A stretch of 64,000 bases of DNA from Paenibacillus sp. JJ-223. GTDB lineage: Bacteria; Bacillota; Bacilli; Paenibacillales; Paenibacillaceae. The stretch spans positions 1 to 64,000 of the forward strand of contig NZ_CAKMMP010000019.1 of NCBI RefSeq assembly GCF_927798175.1, in the 5' to 3' direction. The notes under the pieces were generated by a model that searched no databases, was not told the DNA's origin, and was given only the letters and a program-made list of their open reading frames with translations. A program made the translations under genes and the position numbers. This document shows, one piece after another, positions 17,595 to 24,871 of this stretch. Within the stretch, counting starts at the first letter, position 1. Every line of letters starts with the position of its first letter.

Positions 17595-18464
17595 ATGAAA
17601 ATCATTGATGCGCATATTCACTACTCCAACATTGCGGCGTTCAAAGAGACTGCACAGCTGCAGGCATCCATCGAATATACTTCGAAAGGCCTGCTGGAGG
17701 AGTTCAGGAACGCCGGCGTAATCGCCGGGGTAGGCATGGGTGTGACGGAAACGGAAGAAGGTCTGTTTCCGGACGCTGCCGCCCTTAATCCGATGCTTCT
17801 TGATCTGGAGCCGTTGTTGCCGGATAACATATACACATGCGTCGGCATTAATCCGCTAACCTTGCATCAGGATGGTCAAATTGAAGCGCTGGAGCAATCC
17901 TTGCGTTCCGAACGCGTGGTGGGGATCAAGTTATATGCGGGATATTACCATTTTAACGTCGGCGACGAGATTTACGATCCGGTATATCGCTTGGCTTCCG
18001 CTTATGAGCTTCCCATCGTCATTCATGGAGGGCTGACGTATTCGGATCACGGGTTGTTGAAATACTCCCATCCGCTCTCGATGGAAGAGACGTTCATGAA
18101 ACACCGCAACCTGACCTTTATGTTATGCCATCTTGGTGATCCGTGGGTGATGGATACGGCGGCTTTGCTCGAGAAAAATCCGAATCTTTATGCCGATCTG
18201 TCCGGCTGGATTGTCGGGGATGCGGCAAAGGTGGAACGATTGCAGCGCGAGCAGACGTACGTGGACCATTTCAAACGCGCCATCGTCTTTGCCGAGAAGT
18301 ATGACCGTCTCGTGTTTGGCACGGACTGGCCGCTGGTTCCGCTTGAACCATACATTCGGTTCGTACAGAACCTGATTCCCGAGCAGCACTGGGAAGATGT
18401 ATTTTATAACAATGCACTGCGCGTGTTTCCAAGACTGCAGCAGGCACTAGCGTCTAATGTATAG
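17595..18464 (+). CDS. metal-dependent amidohydrolase-superfamily protein
   Basis: 289 residues with the TIM-barrel amidohydrolase (Amidohydro_2/TatD-like) pattern: N-terminal metal ligands in IDAHIHY, a strand with GIKLYAGYYHFN, His in VIHGGLTYSDHGLLKYSHP, LCHLGDPW and the C-terminal Asp in VFGTDWPLVP. It should hydrolyse C-N or C-O bonds of a small molecule in the cytosol. AAAGGA at 17580-17585 serves as ribosome site. It is the second gene of a two-gene operon with the GNAT giant and is followed by a terminator; the pair probably works on one compound, not identified here. Confidence 0.82.
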   Translation: MKIIDAHIHYSNIAAFKETAQLQASIEYTSKGLLEEFRNAGVIAGVGMGVTETEEGLFPDAAALNPMLLDLEPLLPDNIYTCVGINPLTLHQDGQIEALEQSLRSERVVGIKLYAGYYHFNVGDEIYDPVYRLASAYELPIVIHGGLTYSDHGLLKYSHPLSMEETFMKHRNLTFMLCHLGDPWVMDTAALLEKNPNLYADLSGWIVGDAAKVERLQREQTYVDHFKRAIVFAEKYDRLVFGTDWPLVPLEPYIRFVQNLIPEQHWEDVFYNNALRVFPRLQQALASNV

Positions 18465-18495
18465 GCAGGGCAGGGGTAACTAAAGATCATACCAA

Positions 18496-18538
18496 CGAAA
18501 CCGGACTCTAGCTTGTGAATGTCCGGTTTCGTTTTTTT
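18496..18538 (+). terminator. terminator of the GNAT-amidohydrolase operon
   Basis: An 11-bp perfect stem (18496-18506 with 18521-18531) with a 14-nt loop and seven T residues. Confidence 0.92.
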
Positions 18539-18550
18539 GTGTTTCATAAC

Positions 18551-18581
18551 TTGACCTTAGGTCAGACCTAAGGTATATGCT
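18551..18581 (+). promoter_or_regulatory. MerR-type promoter 1 with dyad operator
   Basis: TTGACC (18551-18556) and TATGCT (18576-18581) are 19 bp apart, the long spacer that marks MerR-activated promoters. The spacer holds a perfect 10+1+10 dyad, ACCTTAGGTC (18554-18563) and GACCTAAGGT (18565-18574). A 17-bp reading with TATATG is also possible. Confidence 0.6.
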
Positions 18582-18622
18582 TGAGTCAAATCCAAGGAAA
18601 AAGAACAGGAGGGACAAACGGC

Positions 18623-18653
18623 TTGACTTGGAACGCGTTCCAGCCTGTACACT
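18623..18653 (+). promoter_or_regulatory. MerR-type promoter 2 with dyad operator
   Basis: TTGACT (18623-18628) and TACACT (18648-18653) also have a 19-bp spacer, with the perfect palindrome TGGAACGCGTTCCA (18629-18642) inside. This closely resembles promoters of the AdhR/NmlR branch of MerR regulators. No MerR gene lies next to it. Confidence 0.62.
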
Positions 18654-18742
18654 GGCTTTATGGAGCGTAATCGTCTGGTCGTCTTTTGGATCATGGAGAC
18701 ACTATGCTGCCATATCGCGTCTCATAAGGGGGAAGTGCATTC

Positions 18743-19594
18743 ATGAGTCAGGACAAGCGCAAAATCGTATTTATCGATATCGACGGCACCTTGGTCGGGG
18801 ATGACGGTATCGTGCCGGAGTCGGCACAGCAGGCTTGCCGCGCCGCGCGGGAGAATGGACATTTATTATATTTGTGCACAGGGCGTTCCAAAGCCGAAAT
18901 TTACGACGCCATATGGGACATCGGGTTCGATGGACTGATCGGCGCAGGCGGGGGATATGTCGAGATCGGCGGTACGCCGCTGTATCATAAAAAAGTGCAG
19001 CCGGAAGACGTACGCCGGATGGTCGATTTTTTCAACGAACACGATGTGGACTTTTATTTGGAATCCAACTCGGCCTTATATGCGAGCCGCAACCTCAAGG
19101 CCCGGCTGGAAAAGCTGATCTACGGCGATGTCGAGAACGATCCGGCGGCCCGCGAAAAAATGGAAAAAACGCCGCACCCGTTCATCGCGGGCTTGACGTA
19201 TGGCGAAAGCGACTTGTACAAGGATGACGTCAACAAGGTGTCTTTCTTGGAAAGCCGGGTACCTTTCGAGCAAATTAAGAAACAATTTGCGGGTCAATTC
19301 GAGGTCATCCAATGCACGGTGCCGATCTTTGGCAAAGATAGCGGGGAGATGATGATTCCCGGCATTCACAAGGCGGTGGCCATCGCCGATTTGCTGGAGC
19401 ACCATGGTTGGTCCGTGGAGGACACGATGGCGATCGGAGACGGCATGAACGATGCCGAGATGCTCGAATTTTGCAGCGTGGGCATCGCCATGGGCAATGC
19501 CAAGCCGGGGCTCAAGGAAATTGCCGACGATATTACGGACACGTTGGATAATGACGGGCTGTACAACAGTTTTGTGAAGTATGGCCTGATCTAG
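18743..19594 (+). CDS. Cof-type HAD phosphatase
   Basis: A 283-residue haloacid-dehalogenase-superfamily phosphatase of the Cof/YwpJ group (type IIB cap). The catalytic DxD is in FIDIDGTLVGDDG (residues 8-20), motif II is CTGRSKAEI and the C-terminal motif IV is AIGDGMNDAEML followed by VGIAMGNA. It dephosphorylates small phosphorylated metabolites or sugars; the substrate cannot be told. AAGGGGGA at 18726-18733 gives the ribosome site. The gene sits behind the two tandem MerR-type promoters, so expression may be inducible. Confidence 0.9.
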   Translation: MSQDKRKIVFIDIDGTLVGDDGIVPESAQQACRAARENGHLLYLCTGRSKAEIYDAIWDIGFDGLIGAGGGYVEIGGTPLYHKKVQPEDVRRMVDFFNEHDVDFYLESNSALYASRNLKARLEKLIYGDVENDPAAREKMEKTPHPFIAGLTYGESDLYKDDVNKVSFLESRVPFEQIKKQFAGQFEVIQCTVPIFGKDSGEMMIPGIHKAVAIADLLEHHGWSVEDTMAIGDGMNDAEMLEFCSVGIAMGNAKPGLKEIADDITDTLDNDGLYNSFVKYGLI

Positions 19595-19615
19595 TCTGAA
19601 ATTGACATCTCAAAG

Positions 19616-19653
19616 AACCGTGACGGACGCGATGGTCATTGTCACGGTTTTTG
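19616..19653 (+). terminator. terminator after the HAD gene
   Basis: AACCGTGAC (19616-19624) pairs with GTCACGGTT (19641-19649) across a 16-nt loop, then TTTT. It lies between converging genes. Confidence 0.87.
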
Positions 19654-19683
19654 GGACTTTGCCCCAGGCAGGGGATAAACCTC

Positions 19684-21042
19684 TTAATCGCTCATCGTTA
19701 ATCCCGTTAATCTTTCATGAATTGAACGTTTGCGGTAATAGATGCCGATGGTCAGCAGGACAAGCATTTCAGACAGCGGCACTGCCAGCCATACGCCGGT
19801 AACCCCGGCAAATGCGGGCAGGATCGCGATCAGCGCAACCATAATGATCATTTCGCGCGCGGCCGTAATCCAGATGGCCATTTTGGCGTTGCCGACGGAC
19901 TGGAAGTATGTGCTCATGACGAAGTTAATGCCCATGAACAGGTAAGCAAAGGTAAAGATACGCAGTCCATAAACCGCGTTGTCCATCACGCTCGCGCTGA
20001 AGTTGCCGAAGATTTGCACAAAAAAGGATGCGCCGATCTGTACGACGACGAGCAGCAATACGCCGAACCCCAGCGCCGTGCCGGACGCGATCCGCAGCGT
20101 CAGCTTGACGCGGTCCATCTGTTTCGCACCATAATAATAACTGACCAGCGGCTGCGCCGCCGAAGCCAAACCGAGGAAGGCCAGGAGCACGACGCCATGG
20201 ATGTAGTTCAGCACCGTAAAAGAGGCGACGCCGTCCGTGCCGGCCAGCCGATCGAGCGAAATGTTATGGGCGACGGAAAAGACGGACATGCCCAATTCCG
20301 CCAAAAAGCTCGGGAACCCGATCAGCACGATGGCCATCAGCCATTTTTTGCTCCATTTGAAGCGAGTGAACTTGAGATGATTGTTTTTTCCGAGAAAATG
20401 GGTCAACAACACGAGCAGCGCCAAGGACGCGGAAATGATCGTACCCAGCGCAACGCCGCGTACACCCCATTCCAATACGTACAGCATGAGGTAATTGATG
20501 GCGATGTTTGCCGCGGCAAAGGTTATCTGCGCGTACATCGATGTTCGCGGACCTCCGTCGTTGCGCACGAAAATGGTCAATGCGTTTTCGATGGTGAACA
20601 CGAATCCGAACAACAGGATGACGTTCATGTAATCGGCCGCATACGGGAACGTTTCCGCATTGGCGCCAAGCGCGTAGACCAGCTGCTCCCTCAACGAGAA
20701 GGCGGTCAGCCCGATCGCTGCCGTGGCGATCAGAATAATCAGAATGGATTTTGTGAAAATCCTTCTGGCGGAGAGAAGCTCTTTTTCCCCCATATAGTTG
20801 GAGTATAGCGTTGCGCCGCCCATCCCGATCCATAGCGACATGGCTACGAACAGCGTATAGACGGGCGAGGCGATGCCGATGCCTGCAAGCGCGGTGGAGC
20901 CGAGTTTGTGTCCGACCATGATGCCGTCGATGATAAAGTTGAATGCGATGACCAGCATGCCCAGGATGGAAGGCACGAGGTAGCTCAGGAAAGCTTTCTG
21001 TACCGATTGTTTTTCCAAGGGATGCGTCCACGTCGTGTTCAT
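19684..21042 (-). CDS. MATE-family multidrug exporter
   Basis: 452 residues with about twelve membrane helices in the two-fold MATE/NorM arrangement. FLSYLVPSILGMLVIAFNFIIDGIMVG opens the first half, and LIGFPSFLAELGMSVFSVAHN opens the second. It exports cationic drugs or metabolites against Na+ or H+. The start at 21042 follows GGAGG (21048-21052 on the plus strand); a longer start at 21054 would place that ribosome site inside the gene. The promoter region carries two copies of a TetR-type palindrome, so a TetR repressor encoded elsewhere probably controls it. Confidence 0.93.
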   Translation of the reverse strand: MNTTWTHPLEKQSVQKAFLSYLVPSILGMLVIAFNFIIDGIMVGHKLGSTALAGIGIASPVYTLFVAMSLWIGMGGATLYSNYMGEKELLSARRIFTKSILIILIATAAIGLTAFSLREQLVYALGANAETFPYAADYMNVILLFGFVFTIENALTIFVRNDGGPRTSMYAQITFAAANIAINYLMLYVLEWGVRGVALGTIISASLALLVLLTHFLGKNNHLKFTRFKWSKKWLMAIVLIGFPSFLAELGMSVFSVAHNISLDRLAGTDGVASFTVLNYIHGVVLLAFLGLASAAQPLVSYYYGAKQMDRVKLTLRIASGTALGFGVLLLVVVQIGASFFVQIFGNFSASVMDNAVYGLRIFTFAYLFMGINFVMSTYFQSVGNAKMAIWITAAREMIIMVALIAILPAFAGVTGVWLAVPLSEMLVLLTIGIYYRKRSIHERLTGLTMSD

Positions 21043-21060
21043 GATGACCTCCATTATTAA

Positions 21061-21106
21061 ACTGAATGTTCATTCTGTTTATATTTATACTGAACGTTCG
21101 TTCTGT
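21061..21106. promoter_or_regulatory. doubled TetR-type operator upstream of the MATE gene
   Basis: Two near-identical 18-bp sequences, ACTGAATGTTCATTCTGT (21061-21078) and ACTGAACGTTCGTTCTGT (21089-21106), are spaced 28 bp apart. Each centres on a GAAYGTTC-type palindrome, a common TetR/AcrR operator form. They lie 19-64 bp upstream of the MATE start and bracket its probable -10 region (TATAAA on the minus strand). Confidence 0.65.
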
Positions 21107-21207
21107 ATTTTAGCATATTCAAATTTGAAGTGCAATTGTTCGAAATGTCTGCATTTTTTGTGGTAGAGTCAGGATAGAGTCCAAATGGTTGGAAAGGAAG
21201 AAACGAT

Positions 21208-21942
21208 ATGAAAGAAAACAAGTATGATGAACCTTCCTTCTTCGCGAGTTATAGTGAAATGCCTCGTTCCAAGGAAGGATTGGAGGCAGCGGGTGAATGG
21301 CATGAGTTGCGCACCATGCTGCCCGTGCTGGCCGGGAAAAAAGTGCTGGACCTCGGCTGCGGTTTTGGCTGGCACTGTCGCTATGCGCGAGAGCAAGGGG
21401 CAGCCTCGGTGGTCGGCATTGATTTGTCTGAAAACATGCTGCGGCGTGCACGCGAATTAAGCGGTGATTCTGGGATTGAATACCGACGGATGGCTATTGA
21501 AGACGTAGGTCCAGAACTGGGGACGTTTGATGTAGTGATCAGTTCTCTTGCCTTGCATTATGTACAGCACCTGGCCCCCGTGTATGCTCGCATTAGGGAG
21601 TGCCTTCATCCCGGCGGGTGGTTGGTGTTATCTACCGAACATCCAATCTTCACTGCTCGCGCGGAGCAGGATTGGCATTACGGGCCGCAGGGAGAACTGC
21701 AGCATTGGCCTGTCGATCACTATCAGGATGAAGGGGTGCGTGAAACTCATTTTTTGAGCGAACCGGTCCTGAAATATCACCGTACGCTAGCGACACAGTT
21801 GAATGAACTGATCCAGGCTGGCTTTGAGATTCGTCGGGTAGAAGAGTCCAAACCTTCACCTGAAATGATGGAGCGTGTACCTGGCATGCGAGACGAGAAT
21901 CGTCGTCCGATGTTTCTGATGATTGCTGCGACCAAATCATGA
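21208..21942 (+). CDS. class I SAM-dependent methyltransferase
   Basis: A 244-residue soluble protein with the class I methyltransferase motif I VLDLGCGFGWHCRYA (about residues 47-61), the acidic end of strand 2 in VVGIDLSENML and motif IV FDVVISSLALHYV. The UbiE/Methyltransf_11 type fits best; it probably methylates a small molecule. GGAAAGGAAG at 21191-21200 precedes the ATG. It stands alone, divergent from the MATE gene. Confidence 0.9.
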   Translation: MKENKYDEPSFFASYSEMPRSKEGLEAAGEWHELRTMLPVLAGKKVLDLGCGFGWHCRYAREQGAASVVGIDLSENMLRRARELSGDSGIEYRRMAIEDVGPELGTFDVVISSLALHYVQHLAPVYARIRECLHPGGWLVLSTEHPIFTARAEQDWHYGPQGELQHWPVDHYQDEGVRETHFLSEPVLKYHRTLATQLNELIQAGFEIRRVEESKPSPEMMERVPGMRDENRRPMFLMIAATKS

Positions 21943-22272
21943 ATTGTGTTTTGGTATATGGATGGATAATATTAAAAGAAGATCTATGAAATTACCAAAA
22001 AGAAACATGATATATATACCGCAAAAAACATAACACGTTAACGGAGAGGCAGAACCAATCTGGAGAAGCAAAGCGGTCGCTTAAAAGCTTTCTGAAAGAA
22101 AGCTGCTTCGGAAGCATAGGCTGTTCACCGCATTTTACCCTTAGACAAGGGGGTTCAAAAAAATCTGGGGATAACAGCGATCGGAAGATGGTACTGCACT
22201 CGCAGTGGCCTTGTGTGATTGATTAATGCGGTTTCTATAACATAATAAGTTTTTTGAAAAAGAGGTACAACG
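21943..22272. other. gene-free stretch with hairpins and repeat element copy A
   Basis: No coding sequence is supported. A possible three-way junction is closed by GCGGT (22073-22077) and ACCGC (22127-22131) around a 7-bp hairpin (22086-22092 with 22098-22104) and a GCTT/AAGC hairpin (22105-22115). The shared element described separately follows at 22170-22208, then a promoter TTGATT-16 bp-CATAAT (22219-22224, 22241-22246) for the response regulator. Confidence 0.5.
22170..22208 (+). repeat. dispersed element, copy A
   Basis: GATAACAGCGATCGGAAGA at 22170-22188 is followed, after 13 bases, by GCAGTGG. The same 19-mer and the same spacing to GCAGTGG occur at 39566-39604. Copy A adds a small hairpin ACTGC-ACTC-GCAGT. 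Both copies lie just upstream of a regulator-gene promoter. Confidence 0.75.
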
Positions 22273-22947
22273 ATGACGAAACGTATCCTGGTCGTTGACG
22301 ATGAACAGGACATTGTCTGTTTGTTACAAGATTATTTAACCATGAATGGATATATGGTAATGACGGCCATAAACGGTGATCAGGCTCTTCAACAAGCTTC
22401 AAAAGGGCCTGATCTTATTTTGCTGGATATCAACATGCCTGATATGGACGGTCTGCAAGTATGCAGCTTAATCCGTAATCATGTGAGCTGCCCGATCATT
22501 TTTTTGACGGCAAGAGTGGAGGAGCGCGATAAAATCGTTGGATTTCAAGCCGGGGCTGACGATTATATCGTTAAACCGTTCAGTATCGATGAACTGGGAG
22601 CGAGAATTGAGGCGCATTTGCGGCGCGAGGAGCGATTGCAAGCCAAACATCAAACCAAATTCATCGGAGAGTTGGTTGTCGACTACACTTCCAGAGAAAT
22701 TCGTTTTCAGGACGAAATCATTCACTTTTCTAAAAAGGAATTCGAAATCATTGAATTGCTTTCAATGAACCAGGGGCAAGTTTTCGATAAGGAACGAATC
22801 TATGAACTGATTTGGGGTTACGAGCGCGATGGGGACAGTGCCGTGGTTGCGGAACATGTTCGACGGATCAGGCAGAAGTTTGCGGCATGTTCTAAACAGA
22901 AGTACATATCAACCGTTTGGGGTGTGGGATACAAATGGGAAGGCTGA
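22273..22947 (+). CDS. OmpR-family response regulator
   Basis: 224 residues: a receiver domain with the acidic pocket in VVDDEQDIV, the phosphorylatable Asp in LILLDINMPDMDG (about residue 52) and the conserved Lys in DDYIVKPFSIDELGARI, then a winged-helix DNA-binding domain (FSKKEFEIIELLSMNQGQVF to RIRQKF and YISTVWGVGYKWE). It should bind near its own promoter and that of the ABC genes. Its stop overlaps the kinase start by one base. Confidence 0.95.
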   Translation: MTKRILVVDDEQDIVCLLQDYLTMNGYMVMTAINGDQALQQASKGPDLILLDINMPDMDGLQVCSLIRNHVSCPIIFLTARVEERDKIVGFQAGADDYIVKPFSIDELGARIEAHLRREERLQAKHQTKFIGELVVDYTSREIRFQDEIIHFSKKEFEIIELLSMNQGQVFDKERIYELIWGYERDGDSAVVAEHVRRIRQKFAACSKQKYISTVWGVGYKWEG

Positions 22948-24119
22948 TGCAGGGACTGCGTAATCTTTCGATTCGGAAAACCTTTATATTATACATGTTT
23001 GTTTTTATCATGGCCGCAGCCTTGGTAAGCGTAATCACCGTTGGACAGGCTGGTGAAATGATGAATCGGCTCTTTTTGAAATATAATCCCTCATATACGG
23101 TGGAGGATATCAATAACCCGGCAGTGATTTATAATATTGAAAAGATTAATACGGATTATTCACCCAGGGATCAACGCTGGGCTGATTTTCTCCGATTCCT
23201 TGATAGCTGGAGTGTCCCCATATATTTCGCAGGAAGCATCATAAGCGCAGCTCTTTTGTTTTATCGCAACAAATTAGAGAAGCCGATCAAGTTAATTCGC
23301 AACGCATCCGAAAACATAACGAATCATAATCTGGATTTCCATATTCATTATGACTGTCAGGATGAAATGGGGAAACTGTGCGAATCCCTGGAGCAAATGA
23401 GAGCGGCATTGGACCAAAACAACAAAATGTTGTGGCAGGCTGTTGAAGAGCGCAAAAGACTCAATGCTGCGTTTTCCCACGATTTACGAACCCCGCTTAC
23501 CGTGCTTACCGGGTATACCGATTTTATGAAGAACTATATACCTTCCGGTAAAATGCCTACCGACCAAATTGTCTCTACGCTCGATAAGATGTCGAATCAA
23601 ATCATGCGCCTGAAACAGGATGTAGATGCGATGAGTGCTGCGCAGCGCCTTGAAGATGTTCAGTACAAGCTAGATCACGTGGAGATGGCATCTCTAACGG
23701 AACAATTGCAAAGCATTTGCGATATGTTTACGCAGGGGAAACGTTTCGCGGTCGTGTGGGATATCGATCTAACGGTACTTCATGCTAAAGTGGATGCAAA
23801 TCTTATCATTCGAGTATTCGAAAATTTGATGGGAAATGCGGCTCGCTATGCCCGGAACCATCTGGAAATTGAATTACGCTTTATTCCTGAATACCTAATT
23901 TTGGCTGTTCATGACGACGGCTACGGATTTTCTCCAGCGGATCGCAAGAAAGCATTTGTCCCTTTTTACAGGGGCGAACATGCAAATAGTCAGGATAGAC
24001 ATTCCGGCCTTGGGCTCTACATATGCAAAACTCTGGTTGAAAAGCATGGAGGAACGATAGATATATCCAATAACGAGACTGGAGGAGCTACGGTTCAGGC
24101 TATGTTCAGATTAGGTTGA
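22947..24119 (+). CDS. sensor histidine kinase
   Basis: A 390-residue membrane kinase. Two membrane helices (about residues 12-32 and 88-108) flank an extracellular loop of about 55 residues. HAMP follows, then the H-box AAFSHDLRTPLTVLTGY (His near residue 176) and the ATPase boxes ENLMGNAARYA (N), DDGYGF (G1) and GLGLYICKTLVEKHGG (G2). ATG 22947 overlaps the regulator stop (TGATG) and follows GGGAAGG at 22937-22943. With the regulator and ABC genes it forms a sensing and export module of the kind used against antimicrobial peptides, but the loop is longer than in BceS-type sensors. Confidence 0.92.
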   Translation: MQGLRNLSIRKTFILYMFVFIMAAALVSVITVGQAGEMMNRLFLKYNPSYTVEDINNPAVIYNIEKINTDYSPRDQRWADFLRFLDSWSVPIYFAGSIISAALLFYRNKLEKPIKLIRNASENITNHNLDFHIHYDCQDEMGKLCESLEQMRAALDQNNKMLWQAVEERKRLNAAFSHDLRTPLTVLTGYTDFMKNYIPSGKMPTDQIVSTLDKMSNQIMRLKQDVDAMSAAQRLEDVQYKLDHVEMASLTEQLQSICDMFTQGKRFAVVWDIDLTVLHAKVDANLIIRVFENLMGNAARYARNHLEIELRFIPEYLILAVHDDGYGFSPADRKKAFVPFYRGEHANSQDRHSGLGLYICKTLVEKHGGTIDISNNETGGATVQAMFRLG

Positions 24120-24201
24120 AATTAATGGTTAAAGTTGATAAAAAGTTGAAAATGTTACGTTATGATTCGCTTGTGACCAAATTACGGGCGGAGGGATAAC
24201 A

Positions 24202-24870
24202 ATGATTTTAGAAGGAAATCATCTCCATAAAGTATACGGACAGGGCGAAAATCAGGTTAGCGTGATCAATGACGTTCATTTTGGCGCAAAACAGGGGGAA
24301 TTCGTAGCGATTGTAGGGAAATCGGGAGCAGGGAAAAGCACATTAATGCATATTATTGGCGGTCTGGAGCCGCCCACAAAAGGAGAGGTCCTTATTAAAG
24401 GGACTTCGGTATATGACCTCAAAGCCGATGAACGCGCGATATTCAGGAGACGCGAGATCGGTTTCGTATTCCAGGCTTTTAACCTGGTCCCCTCCTTGAA
24501 TGTTTGGGAAAATACATTGCTGCCGATCGGACTGGATGGGAAAGAACCGGATCTTCCGTTCGTGGAAGATGTACTTGCTACACTTGGCGTGGAAACGAAA
24601 AAAACGAGTCTCCCGGCTTCGCTTTCGGGCGGCCAACAACAGCGGGTTGCTATTGCGCGGGCGCTTGCCCCAAAACCAGCCATTATTTTGGCAGACGAAC
24701 CGACAGGCAACTTGGATAGCCGAACCAGTAAGGACGTGCTTGAACTTCTTCGCGTATCTGTGTCCAAATATGGCCAAACGATCATCATGGTAACCCATAA
24801 CGAAGAAATCGCCGGATTGGCCGATCGAATTGTCAAAGTAGAAGATGGCCAAGTCATGACGGAGAGCTGA
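24202..24870 (+). CDS. MacB/LolD-type ABC transporter ATPase
   Basis: 222 residues with Walker A VGKSGAGKSTLMH, Q-loop VFQAFNLVPSLNVWENTLLP, signature LSGGQQQRVAIARAL, Walker B IILADEPTGNLD and H-loop MVTHNEEIA. This pattern is the MacB/LolD/BceA group that pairs with FtsX-type permeases. GCGGAGGGAT at 24189-24198 precedes the ATG. It sits 82 bp after the kinase and 1 bp before the permease gene. Confidence 0.94.
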   Translation: MILEGNHLHKVYGQGENQVSVINDVHFGAKQGEFVAIVGKSGAGKSTLMHIIGGLEPPTKGEVLIKGTSVYDLKADERAIFRRREIGFVFQAFNLVPSLNVWENTLLPIGLDGKEPDLPFVEDVLATLGVETKKTSLPASLSGGQQQRVAIARALAPKPAIILADEPTGNLDSRTSKDVLELLRVSVSKYGQTIIMVTHNEEIAGLADRIVKVEDGQVMTES

Positions 24871-24871
24871 C

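Noticed and set aside
18577..18804. 75-codon plus-strand ORF before the HAD gene
   Set aside because: It runs through promoter 2 and into the HAD gene in another frame, and its start lies inside the -10 of promoter 1.
20014..20808. 264-codon plus-strand ORF opposite the MATE gene
   Set aside because: Composition (many Gln/Arg/His) is that of an antisense shadow of a hydrophobic membrane protein; no ribosome site.
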